DNA from: an uncultured Chitinophagaceae bacterium
GTDB lineage: Bacteria; Bacteroidota; Bacteroidia; Chitinophagales; Chitinophagaceae
Assembly (NCBI GenBank): GCA_946885335.1
Contig: CAMPGG010000088.1
Coordinates: 1 to 11,674 of the forward strand
DNA: 11,674 bases
Direction: 5' to 3'
In this document: in pieces, positions 1 through 6,878 of the stretch
How positions within the stretch are numbered: position 1 is the first letter of the stretch
Layout: every line of letters starts with the position of its first letter
Made by a program: the position numbers and the translations under genes
Notes under the pieces: generated by a model
Told to the model about the DNA's origin: nothing
What the model saw: only the letters and a program-made list of their open reading frames with translations
The model's database searches: none

Positions 1-77
1 GACAAAGTGAGCCTGTCGGCTAATTGAAATAGCCGGGGTGATTGAATATACTGCTGCAACAAAACCTGTACACTCAT
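1..77 (-). CDS. mfd: Partial CDS, N-terminus of probable transcription-repair coupling factor Mfd
   Basis: An open frame on the minus strand starts with ATG at 77-75 and runs out of the window at position 1, giving 25 complete codons. The peptide begins MSVQVLLQQYIQSPRLFQLA and continues DRLTL. A helix of the type 'QxLLxxYxxSPxxxxLAxxL' is what I recall at the N-terminus of Bacteroidota Mfd proteins, the SF2 translocase that removes stalled RNA polymerase from lesions and recruits UvrA. Only this short stretch is visible, so the identification rests on pattern memory and no catalytic motif can be checked. That it is a real gene start is supported by an exact TAnnTTTG promoter element on the same strand 8 bases upstream of the ATG. 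It is divergent from the T9SS protein at 202. Confidence 0.5.
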   Translation of the reverse strand, partial: MSVQVLLQQYIQSPRLFQLADRLTL

Positions 78-85
78 TGGGGCGG

Positions 86-93
86 CAAAGATA
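86..93 (-). promoter_or_regulatory. Bacteroidota -7 promoter element (TATCTTTG) for the minus-strand gene at 77
   Basis: Read on the minus strand this is TATCTTTG, an exact match to the Bacteroidota primary-sigma -7 consensus TAnnTTTG. Its downstream edge lies only 8 bases from the ATG at 77, so transcription would start within a few bases of the start codon, giving a very short or absent 5' leader. I do not see a clean TTTG -33 element at the expected spacing upstream. The same 9-mer, TATCTTTGC, recurs upstream of glyS. Confidence 0.5.
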
Positions 94-201
94 AAACAGT
101 GAACCTAAATTATCATATTGATGTTAACCAATTAACAAAGATTATTAGCGATAAAATATTAATTTGCTGTAATTGAAAATATTTCCTGTTTAAATCGTGA
201 T

Positions 202-3138
202 ATGAAATTAAAATCTACGTTGCTTACCCTATTGGCAATTATTTGTACTGCTGCTTGCATTTATTTTATTACAACCAAAGAAAAAAAGCCACATTTCACA
301 GAAACAAAAAATGAAAAAAGAGCCCGCTTTCATTGGGAAAGGGTTAAATATGATGTAGACCTGATGAAGGATCCGGCTACAGGCAAAATTCCACGGGGCA
401 TTTTTGAACAGGAAAGAGCGCAGGCAGTAACCATTCCATTGAAAGAAACCGTTACAAACCCATTAGCCCGAACAACCTTGTTAAATGCATATCATCCTGC
501 GGGACCAAATAATATTGGCGGCCGCACCAGGGCTTTAGCTTATGATCTGCGATATAATGGCACATCCAACCGCGTAATCTTAGCCGGCAGTGTAAGCGGA
601 GGGATTATGCGAAGTGCGGATGGCGGTAATACATGGACCCGCGTTTCGCCGGAAAATGATATTCACAATATCAGTGCAATAGCCCAGGACCCTAGAAACG
701 GATCGCAGGATATTTGGTATGCCGGAAGCGGGGAAAGTTTAGGTAACAGTGCAAATATTATTGGTGCACCTTATTATGGTCAATACGTTTGGAAATCCGT
801 AAACAATGGAGTTACCTGGACAAGAGTTTCTTTAAATATATCTGATCTTCCGGGCAATGGCAGTGGCACCAACCTGGAAGCATTTGATCATCCATTTGAT
901 TTTGTACACCAGGTGGCGGTTAATCCTTCTAACGGGCATGTATATATAGCAGGACATCGCCGGGTATTACGTTCTACTGATGGAGGCAATAGTTTTAGTA
1001 CTGTTTTTGGAAGTACAGTGCCTGCCAATTCAAGCAATGGCCAGAGTGATATTGTGATCACCAATTCTGGCAAAATTATTCTTGCTGTAAATGGTGGCAA
1101 TCCTGATCTGACCTTACGTGGCGTCTGGACATCAGCCACCGGCAACCTGGGAAGTTATACCCGTATTGCAGGAGGCACCACTGCGGGTGTTGATTTAGTA
1201 ACCGGTTGGAGGGCTAATTCAACCGATGATGAAAGTAGGCGAATCGTTCTTGGTTTGGCTCCAAGTAACCAGGATATCGTTTATGTTTTGTATGAAAATG
1301 GCTTATTAAGCGATCCCCCGGATTCAAAACCCGAAGCAGATCTTTTTAAACTGAATATGAGTGGTGGCACCAATACATGGACCAATCTTTCCGCCAATGT
1401 ACCAGATTATACCCAGGCAAACCTGAGCGGATCGGATCCATTTACTGTGCAGGCCGGGTATGATATGATGGTTAAAGTAAAACCGGATAACGAAAATTTT
1501 GTCATCCTGGGAGGCACCAATTTATACCGCTCTACCAATGGTTTCAGCACATCTGTCAATGATAATCCATCCGGGACCTGGATCAATGGATATGCCACTA
1601 ATTTCACTTATGCATTATATCCCAATGGGCACCCGGATATGCATAACCTGGCGTTCAATCCATCTAATCCGAATGAAGCGATTTCTGCCAATGATGGTGG
1701 ATTACAAAAAACCAGCAATATTACGGCTGCTACTGTGAGCTGGACGATGACACCAAATTACCAGACACTTCAATATTATCATGTGGCGATGGATCCCGGG
1801 GTGGATAGAAATAATTTTTCCGGCGGATCGCAGGATAATGGAACACATTACCGGGATAAAACAGGAACCTTACAACCTGCCGCCGACAGTAATAACCATA
1901 TCAGGTTTGTTGGGGGTGATGGCGGAGCGCAAGGCATTTCTTTATTAAGTCTTTCAACCACCAATCAGTATGTTTATGGATCTTCTCAATATGGCAATAT
2001 CGTGAGGGTGCGGATAACCAATAGTGTAAATTCATCCAGTATCCGACCGAATAATCTAACACCATCATTTGATGGAGCTACTAATGAATATGGAGAATTT
2101 GTAACCAATTTTCGGTTGAACCCGGATAATACAGAGGACCTGTATTATGTAAATTTTAACCGGCTATTCAGGACTACAGCAGCTTCCACGGTTTCTGCCG
2201 GTGGCTGGACGGAGTTAACAGGCGTCAGCAGTACTATTGATGCAACCAATGGAACAGATATTGGTATTAGGGCCATGGCTTTTAGCAGGGGCGCATATAC
2301 AACAAGTCATGTATTGTACCTGGGAACCACAAACGGCCGGATTTACAGGATTAATGATCCCCGGAATGCAGCAGCCACTGCGGTACCTGTAAACATTACC
2401 CCTGCAGGTGTAACCGGAAACGTGCAGGATATTGCCGTGAATCCGAATAATGATGATGAAGTCATGGCCGTGGTTTCAAATTATGGTGTCATCAGTGTTT
2501 GGTGGACCGGCAATGCAAAATCTGCCATTCCTACCTGGAAAAATGCGGAAGGTAATTTAACCTTGCCTTCTTTCAGAAGTTGTATGATCGTGGTAAAAAA
2601 AGATGCATCAAATAATCCTGTTACGGAATACTATGTTGGCACTTCTGTTGGATTGTACAGCACTGCTAATTTAGGAACTACGCTTACGGCAAACCAATCA
2701 CCTGTATGGGTACGCGAAGGTGCCAATGTTTTGAATTATGCAGTTATCCAGTCTCTTGCATACAGGCCACAGGATAATGTGATGCTTATTGGCACACATG
2801 GTAACGGTATGTTTTATGCTAATATTGGAAGTCCCAATTTCACACCTAATTTAAATACGGGGATCAATGATCCAGTATTGAATGATAAGGATTTTATCCG
2901 GGCGGTTTATCCCACTATTTCACCAGAACAGGTAAGCTATCGCATAGGGAATATGTTTGAAGTCAAAAAACTTTCTGTACAGGTAATCAACCTATCCGGG
3001 CAGGTGGTTTGGAAAAAAGAAACAGGATATCAAAACGGCAGTATAGATATTTCAAGACTAAGCCGCGGAGCATACATCCTGGTAATAAACAGTGATGACA
3101 ACAAATACAGGCATCTGCAAAAAATTGTAAAAAACTAA
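202..3138 (+). CDS. T9SS-secreted VPS10/sortilin-like BNR-repeat protein with C-terminal sorting domain
   Basis: A 978-residue exported protein. Residues 5-23 form a hydrophobic N-terminal segment after two lysines, consistent with a Sec signal peptide or anchor. A Cys at 19 is preceded by TAA, which is a poor lipobox. The body carries repeated BNR/sialidase-type Asp-box motifs, for example RSADGGNTW at about 137-145, KSVNNGVTW near 197 and RSTDGGNSF near 260. These are typical of VPS10/sortilin-like beta-propellers. The motif GPNNIGGRTRALA (101-113) and a later SGGSQDNGT are familiar from this Bacteroidota family, often annotated as glycosyl hydrolase. No glycosidase active site is identifiable, so an enzymatic role is unproven. 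The last 70-80 residues are a T9SS type A sorting domain with the pattern 'V-V-INLSGQVVW...I-I-LSRGAYIL-I...KIVKN', predicting export through the outer membrane and surface attachment or release. The ATG at 202 puts the signal sequence first. No Shine-Dalgarno is visible. Confidence 0.9.
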   Translation: MKLKSTLLTLLAIICTAACIYFITTKEKKPHFTETKNEKRARFHWERVKYDVDLMKDPATGKIPRGIFEQERAQAVTIPLKETVTNPLARTTLLNAYHPAGPNNIGGRTRALAYDLRYNGTSNRVILAGSVSGGIMRSADGGNTWTRVSPENDIHNISAIAQDPRNGSQDIWYAGSGESLGNSANIIGAPYYGQYVWKSVNNGVTWTRVSLNISDLPGNGSGTNLEAFDHPFDFVHQVAVNPSNGHVYIAGHRRVLRSTDGGNSFSTVFGSTVPANSSNGQSDIVITNSGKIILAVNGGNPDLTLRGVWTSATGNLGSYTRIAGGTTAGVDLVTGWRANSTDDESRRIVLGLAPSNQDIVYVLYENGLLSDPPDSKPEADLFKLNMSGGTNTWTNLSANVPDYTQANLSGSDPFTVQAGYDMMVKVKPDNENFVILGGTNLYRSTNGFSTSVNDNPSGTWINGYATNFTYALYPNGHPDMHNLAFNPSNPNEAISANDGGLQKTSNITAATVSWTMTPNYQTLQYYHVAMDPGVDRNNFSGGSQDNGTHYRDKTGTLQPAADSNNHIRFVGGDGGAQGISLLSLSTTNQYVYGSSQYGNIVRVRITNSVNSSSIRPNNLTPSFDGATNEYGEFVTNFRLNPDNTEDLYYVNFNRLFRTTAASTVSAGGWTELTGVSSTIDATNGTDIGIRAMAFSRGAYTTSHVLYLGTTNGRIYRINDPRNAAATAVPVNITPAGVTGNVQDIAVNPNNDDEVMAVVSNYGVISVWWTGNAKSAIPTWKNAEGNLTLPSFRSCMIVVKKDASNNPVTEYYVGTSVGLYSTANLGTTLTANQSPVWVREGANVLNYAVIQSLAYRPQDNVMLIGTHGNGMFYANIGSPNFTPNLNTGINDPVLNDKDFIRAVYPTISPEQVSYRIGNMFEVKKLSVQVINLSGQVVWKKETGYQNGSIDISRLSRGAYILVINSDDNKYRHLQKIVKN

Positions 3139-3171
3139 CCAGGATAATACCTGTCAATTTCTTTTAACAAA

Positions 3172-3183
3172 GTGTTGCAACAC
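3172..3183. repeat. 12-bp perfect palindrome GTGTTGCAACAC
   Basis: A perfect 12-base palindrome in the 160-base gap between the VPS10-like gene and the small exported protein gene. There is no spacer and no T-run, so it is a poor terminator. It could be a dyad protein-binding site for the gene at 3299, or chance. Confidence 0.4.
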
Positions 3184-3298
3184 AAACTGGGTGTAACCGC
3201 ATCATTCTTTTATGAAATGAGCCATAAGCTATCACATACCAACCGGGATGATTATTTGGCGAATTCCATATGGCTAAAAAAAAATTAAAAATAACCTT

Positions 3299-3826
3299 AT
3301 GAAACAAAAAATATTATTACTTGCTGTCATGATCTTTTCTGCCTGGTCATATACATTTTCTCAAACAAAAGTGTATGCCTATGCGCAGCCCGTTGTTTCA
3401 GGTGTAAGTCCGCAGGGCATTATTGATGAAACAGGAAAAGAAGTCAAACCGAAACAAAAGGCAAGGTTCAATCATTACTTTTATATACAGCATAGCCGCT
3501 GCAAAAAAAATGTAAAACCCGTAGCCATTTGGATGGATGGCAGGGCATGGCAGGTAAAATACAATGCCGTTGACAGTACACCTGTTTATATTGCCAACAT
3601 ACAATTTCCAGGCACATCGGAAAAAGTTATCCTGGTTCCAAAAACACGTAAAAAAGTTTTATCTCTCCAGATAGATTATGACCGTCCAATAGAAACAAAA
3701 GCTTCCGCTTCATTACAAAAAATGATCAATGATTCAGCTATCGTTTTTGAATACACGGTTAATGGAAAAACAAAATACAAAGCACTAAAAAAGCTAACCG
3801 TATTAGAGCCGGTAGCAACCATGTAG
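3299..3826 (+). CDS. Small exported protein of unknown function
   Basis: A 175-residue protein that I do not recognise. Residues 1-21 form a clear signal peptide: basic Lys2 and Lys4, the hydrophobic run ILLLAVMIFSAW, then a Bacteroidota-style end ...TFSQ. The mature part is basic, rich in Lys and beta-prone, with one Cys (about 68) and no lipobox, so it is probably periplasmic or outer-membrane associated. No catalytic motif is evident. The start ATG follows an A-rich leader without Shine-Dalgarno, as is usual in this phylum. It lies 160 bases after the T9SS protein on the same strand. The gap is large enough for its own promoter, so a shared operon is possible but not shown. Confidence 0.75.
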   Translation: MKQKILLLAVMIFSAWSYTFSQTKVYAYAQPVVSGVSPQGIIDETGKEVKPKQKARFNHYFYIQHSRCKKNVKPVAIWMDGRAWQVKYNAVDSTPVYIANIQFPGTSEKVILVPKTRKKVLSLQIDYDRPIETKASASLQKMINDSAIVFEYTVNGKTKYKALKKLTVLEPVATM

Positions 3827-3898
3827 AAGTCAAGTTAAAAGTCAAAAATTTTAGAATGGAATCATTCTGATTGAATGGTAGTTTCAAAATAAAGAGTT

Positions 3899-3933
3899 CA
3901 TTTTCCATTTTGAATTTTTCATTTTTCATTTCC
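3899..3933. repeat. Degenerate 7-bp tandem repeat, consensus CATTTTY, five copies
   Basis: Five consecutive heptamers begin at 3899, 3906, 3913, 3920 and 3927. They read CATTTTC, CATTTTG, AATTTTT, CATTTTT and CATTTCC. The stretch is in the intergenic region before the reductase gene and is followed at once by an 8-bp repeat. A looser GTCAA/GTTAAAA/GTCAAAA pattern sits at about 3829-3847. Confidence 0.65.
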
Positions 3934-3938
3934 TGCCA

Positions 3939-3970
3939 ATTGTCTCATTGTCAAATTATCAAATTGTATT
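3939..3970. repeat. Degenerate 8-bp tandem repeat, consensus ATTGTCAA, four copies
   Basis: Four consecutive octamers begin at 3939, 3947, 3955 and 3963: ATTGTCTC, ATTGTCAA, ATTATCAA and ATTGTATT. The repeat ends 31 bases before the start of the reductase gene. A longer in-frame TTG start for that gene would lie inside this repeat, which argues against it. Confidence 0.65.
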
Positions 3971-4001
3971 CTTAATTTCAATTGAGTTTCAAAAAAACAT
4001 T

Positions 4002-4721
4002 ATGGCTTTATTACCTTGGCAAACCGGTACAGTTATCAGGATAGAAAATGCGACGGTTCATACCAAGCGATTTTGGATTGAAGTGAATGGCATTGAATCT
4101 TTTGATTATAAGCCTGGCCAATTTGTAACGATTGATCTGCCGATTCATGAAAAACCCAGTAAAAGATGGAGAAGTTATTCCATTGCATCCTGGCCGGATG
4201 GAACCAATATTTTTGAACTGGTAATTGTTTTGGTTCCCGATGGACCAGGGTCCACCTACTTTTTTCAACAAGTAGAAGTTGGAACAGAACTTAGTTTTCG
4301 CGGACCTTTAGGTGTCTTCACCCTTCCGGAAAAAATTGATAAACCTATTTTTCTTATTTGTACCGGCACAGGTATAGCGCCTTTCCGAAGCATGGTTCAT
4401 TATCTTAAATTAAATAATATACCCCGGCAGAATTTGTACCTGATCTTTGGCTGCCGCACACAAAAAGAATTATTATACCACGAAGAAATGTGCGAATTGC
4501 AGGAAGATTTTGAAAAGTTTCATTACATACCTACACTAAGCAGGGAAGAATGGAACGGCCGAACTGGCTATGTACATTCTATTTATGAAGAATTATGCAA
4601 AGAAAAACCCGATGCATTATTTTATTTATGTGGCTGGAAAAATATGATAGATGAAGCCAAACAAAGAATTCTTGCCATGGGCTACGATAAAAAAGCCATT
4701 CGCCAGGAATTATATGGATAA
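4002..4721 (+). CDS. FAD-dependent ferredoxin/flavodoxin-NAD(P)H reductase-like oxidoreductase
   Basis: A 239-residue soluble flavoprotein of the ferredoxin-NADP reductase superfamily, which passes electrons between NAD(P)H and a one-electron carrier through FAD. The N-terminal FAD-binding barrel (about 5-108) holds the flavin motif RSYS at 57-60 within RWRSYSIAS. The C-terminal nucleotide-binding domain holds CTGTGIAPFRSM at 120-131, the pyrophosphate-binding loop, and FYLCGWKNM around 207-215, the second conserved nucleotide-site strand. The protein ends ...ELYG just after that domain. There is no fused [2Fe-2S] domain, so it needs a separate ferredoxin, flavodoxin or oxygenase partner, and none is encoded nearby. 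I chose the ATG at 4002 because homology begins there. An in-frame TTG at 3948 would add 18 residues encoded largely by tandem-repeat DNA. Cofactor preference (NADH or NADPH) cannot be read from the sequence. It converges on the beta-barrel gene, and its 3' end overlaps a terminator candidate on the other strand. Confidence 0.88.
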   Translation: MALLPWQTGTVIRIENATVHTKRFWIEVNGIESFDYKPGQFVTIDLPIHEKPSKRWRSYSIASWPDGTNIFELVIVLVPDGPGSTYFFQQVEVGTELSFRGPLGVFTLPEKIDKPIFLICTGTGIAPFRSMVHYLKLNNIPRQNLYLIFGCRTQKELLYHEEMCELQEDFEKFHYIPTLSREEWNGRTGYVHSIYEELCKEKPDALFYLCGWKNMIDEAKQRILAMGYDKKAIRQELYG

Positions 4722-4733
4722 AAACGGCGAATG
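4689..4733 (-). terminator. Candidate rho-independent terminator for the minus-strand cluster
   Basis: On the minus strand, an 8-bp stem (arms 4733-4726 and 4704-4697, CATTCGCC/GGCGAATG) is followed two bases later by six T residues (4694-4689). It lies 23 bases beyond the stop codon of the beta-barrel gene, where a terminator is expected. The loop is long (21 bases), which lowers confidence. The structure overlaps the last codons and stop of the reductase gene on the other strand. Confidence 0.45.
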
Positions 4734-4756
4734 ACTTTCTTGAAAAATTTCAGCAA

Positions 4757-5299
4757 TTAAAAACTGTATCCAACACCCACTGCAGCGAAAGGCTGTATAA
4801 AACCATTGGCTACAAGTGGTGTAAATCCTATGCGCCAGGTAAAACCACCATCAATGGGCTGACGGCGATACATAAACGAAAATGTGCCGAATACGGAAGC
4901 TTTATCATCCATATCAAAATCCAGGACATTTAATTTTCTGCCCAGCACGGTAACACCTGCGCCAACTTCAAACGTATGCGGCGAATTATTTTTACCAAAA
5001 ATATAATTCAGCTGGGCCGGGAATGTAACCACCGAAACCTGTTCGCTGTTATAATAATTTCCATTGGGATCTAATTCATCCTGCCAGGTAGTTACAAAAC
5101 CAACACCTACACGGCCCCCAAAACCAAGGTGGGATTTATTAAATCGCCCATCATAATTAGCGGAAAATAAAATCCCGGGTCCGCCTAATTCCGCATAAAA
5201 AGAATTTCGGCCAGGCACTTTAATGGATTGGTCATTATCCTGCGCCACCAGGCACACAGAACATAAAAGAGTACAGATAATTAATAAAGTTTTTTGCAT
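4757..5299 (-). CDS. Small outer-membrane beta-barrel-like protein
   Basis: A 180-residue exported protein. Residues 1-20 (MQKTLLIICTLLCSVCLVAQ) are a signal peptide with a Bacteroidota-typical ...AQ end. The mature part alternates Gly/aromatic-rich strands (FYAELGGPGILFSANYDGRF, then GGRVGVGFVTTW, FEVGAGVTVLG, FAAVGVGYSF). It ends in Phe, the usual C-terminal signal of outer-membrane barrels inserted by BAM. The length would fit about eight strands. The function is unknown, and many Bacteroidota genomes carry similar short barrels. I use the ATG at 5299. An in-frame TTG at 5317 would put six extra residues (MIKKYK) ahead of a complete signal peptide. It follows glyS by 56 bases on the same strand, so it may be co-transcribed, and it is last in the cluster before the terminator candidate. 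Confidence 0.75.
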   Translation of the reverse strand: MQKTLLIICTLLCSVCLVAQDNDQSIKVPGRNSFYAELGGPGILFSANYDGRFNKSHLGFGGRVGVGFVTTWQDELDPNGNYYNSEQVSVVTFPAQLNYIFGKNNSPHTFEVGAGVTVLGRKLNVLDFDMDDKASVFGTFSFMYRRQPIDGGFTWRIGFTPLVANGFIQPFAAVGVGYSF

Positions 5300-5355
5300 T
5301 TTATATTTTTTGATCAATGACCACGCAAAATAAATGATCGCTGCTCAATAAATTG

Positions 5356-6795
5356 TTAAGAGATGATGGATTGTGATACAAGGTTTTTAATCGTGTCAAT
5401 TGGTATGCGTTCCTGTTGCATGGAATCACGGTAACGGATAGTCACTGTATTATCTTCCTTGGTCTGGTGATCTACCGTTACACAAAATGGTGTTCCGATT
5501 GCATCCATGCGCCTATAACGTTTACCTATAGTGTCTTTTTCCTCGTAAAAACAACGGAAGAAAGATTTGCAGTCATTCATGATGCTTCTTGCAATATCCG
5601 GGAGTCCATCCTTTTTGGTCAATGGCAGAATGGCTAATTTTATAGGTGCCAGCATCGGTGGTAATTTTAATACCACGCGACTGTCTTTCTTTTCATCAGT
5701 GCTCAGGTCTTCTTCCAGGTAAGCTTCACTTAAAACCATCATGACCGTACGATCGAGGCCTATGGATGTTTCCACTACATACGGAATATAATTCTGGTTG
5801 ATCTCGGTATCAAAATATTGCAATTTCTTTTTGCTGAATTCCTGGTGGCGGCGCAGGTCATAATCCGTACGGGAATGGATGCCTTCCACTTCTTTAAAAC
5901 CAATGGGAAAATCATATTCAATATCGCAGGCCGCATCCGCATAATGCGCCAGCTTAACATGATCATGAAAACGATAACGACCAGCCTGTATTCCCAGGCT
6001 TAAATGCCATTTCATTCTTTCGGCTTTCCAGTATTCATACCATTCCATTTGCGTACCGGGCCGAACAAAGAACTGCATTTCCATTTGTTCAAATTCACGC
6101 ATACGGAAAATAAACTGGCGGGCAACGATCTCATTCCTGAAAGCTTTGCCAGTTTGGGCAATACCAAAAGGAATTTTCATCCGCCCGGTTTTCTGCACAT
6201 TCAGAAAATTGACAAAAATTCCCTGTGCCGTTTCTGGTCTTAAATAAATGGTATCGGCATCATCACTCACGCTTCCCATTTGTGTAGAAAACATCAGGTT
6301 AAATTGCCTGATGTCGGTCCAGTTGGCTGATTTACCAATGGGACATTGAATGTTATGGTGAATGATCAGATTCTTCAATCCGTCAAAATCATCTTTGGCC
6401 AGCAACTGCTCCATCTCACTGATCAATGCATTGGCTTCATCCTCCCTGTTTTCGCTGACCATTTCTTCTGCCTTTGCTTCAATCAAATGATCTACCCGGT
6501 ATCTTTTATTACTGTCTTTATTATCAATCATGGGGTCACTGAAATTCTCCACGTGTCCACTGGCTTTCCAGGTTGTTGGATGCATAAAGATGGCGGCATC
6601 AATACCCACAATGTTTTCATGCATTTGCGTCATACTTTTCCACCAATGATCGCGGATATTCTTTTTTAATTCACTACCCCATTGTCCATAATCATATACG
6701 GCGCCTAAACCATCATAAATTTCACTGGATGGAAAAATGAATCCATATTCTTTGCTATGCGATATAATAGCCTGGAAGCGGTTACTATCTGTCAT
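5356..6795 (-). CDS. glyS: Glycyl-tRNA synthetase (single-chain alpha2 type)
   Basis: A 479-residue class II aminoacyl-tRNA synthetase that charges tRNA-Gly with glycine in the cytoplasm. The glycine-specific N-terminus (KEYGFIFPSSEIYDGLGAVY, 16-34) is present. The catalytic core shows FMHPTTWKASGHVENFSDP (70-88), RPETAQGIF (186-194), the motif 2 signature FRNE (219-222) and the motif 3 signature GLDRT (346-350). The C-terminal anticodon-binding domain runs from about 383 (LAPIKLAILPL) to the end. The protein is complete at the normal length for bacterial alpha2 enzymes, unlike the alpha2beta2 GlyQ/GlyS type of E. coli. The ATG at 6795 fits the family start. An exact TAnnTTTG element 41 bases upstream suggests it has its own promoter, although it also follows the BrkB-family gene by 83 bases. 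Confidence 0.97.
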   Translation of the reverse strand: MTDSNRFQAIISHSKEYGFIFPSSEIYDGLGAVYDYGQWGSELKKNIRDHWWKSMTQMHENIVGIDAAIFMHPTTWKASGHVENFSDPMIDNKDSNKRYRVDHLIEAKAEEMVSENREDEANALISEMEQLLAKDDFDGLKNLIIHHNIQCPIGKSANWTDIRQFNLMFSTQMGSVSDDADTIYLRPETAQGIFVNFLNVQKTGRMKIPFGIAQTGKAFRNEIVARQFIFRMREFEQMEMQFFVRPGTQMEWYEYWKAERMKWHLSLGIQAGRYRFHDHVKLAHYADAACDIEYDFPIGFKEVEGIHSRTDYDLRRHQEFSKKKLQYFDTEINQNYIPYVVETSIGLDRTVMMVLSEAYLEEDLSTDEKKDSRVVLKLPPMLAPIKLAILPLTKKDGLPDIARSIMNDCKSFFRCFYEEKDTIGKRYRRMDAIGTPFCVTVDHQTKEDNTVTIRYRDSMQQERIPIDTIKNLVSQSIIS

Positions 6796-6836
6796 TTTGC
6801 TGAATTATTATTTGTTGCAGTTTGTATAAATGCCTG

Positions 6837-6844
6837 CAAAGATA
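6837..6844 (-). promoter_or_regulatory. glyS: Bacteroidota -7 promoter element (TATCTTTG) for glyS
   Basis: Read on the minus strand this is TATCTTTG, an exact TAnnTTTG match, in the 83-base gap between the BrkB-family gene and glyS. Its downstream edge is 41 bases from the glyS ATG, so the leader would be roughly 35 bases. A clean -33 TTTG is not evident; the upstream stretch is T-rich (TTTTATTTTA). Confidence 0.55.
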
Positions 6845-6878
6845 GGCTGGATGAATTTTCTATAAAATAAAACAGTGA

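Noticed and set aside
3948..4001. 18-residue N-terminal extension of the reductase from an in-frame TTG
   Set aside because: The extension is encoded by tandem-repeat DNA and has no match to the FAD domain. The ATG at 4002 begins where the family alignment begins.
6346..6669. 107-codon open frame on the plus strand
   Set aside because: It lies wholly inside glyS on the opposite strand. The glyS reading frame has full family motifs, and the plus-strand peptide has no recognisable domain.
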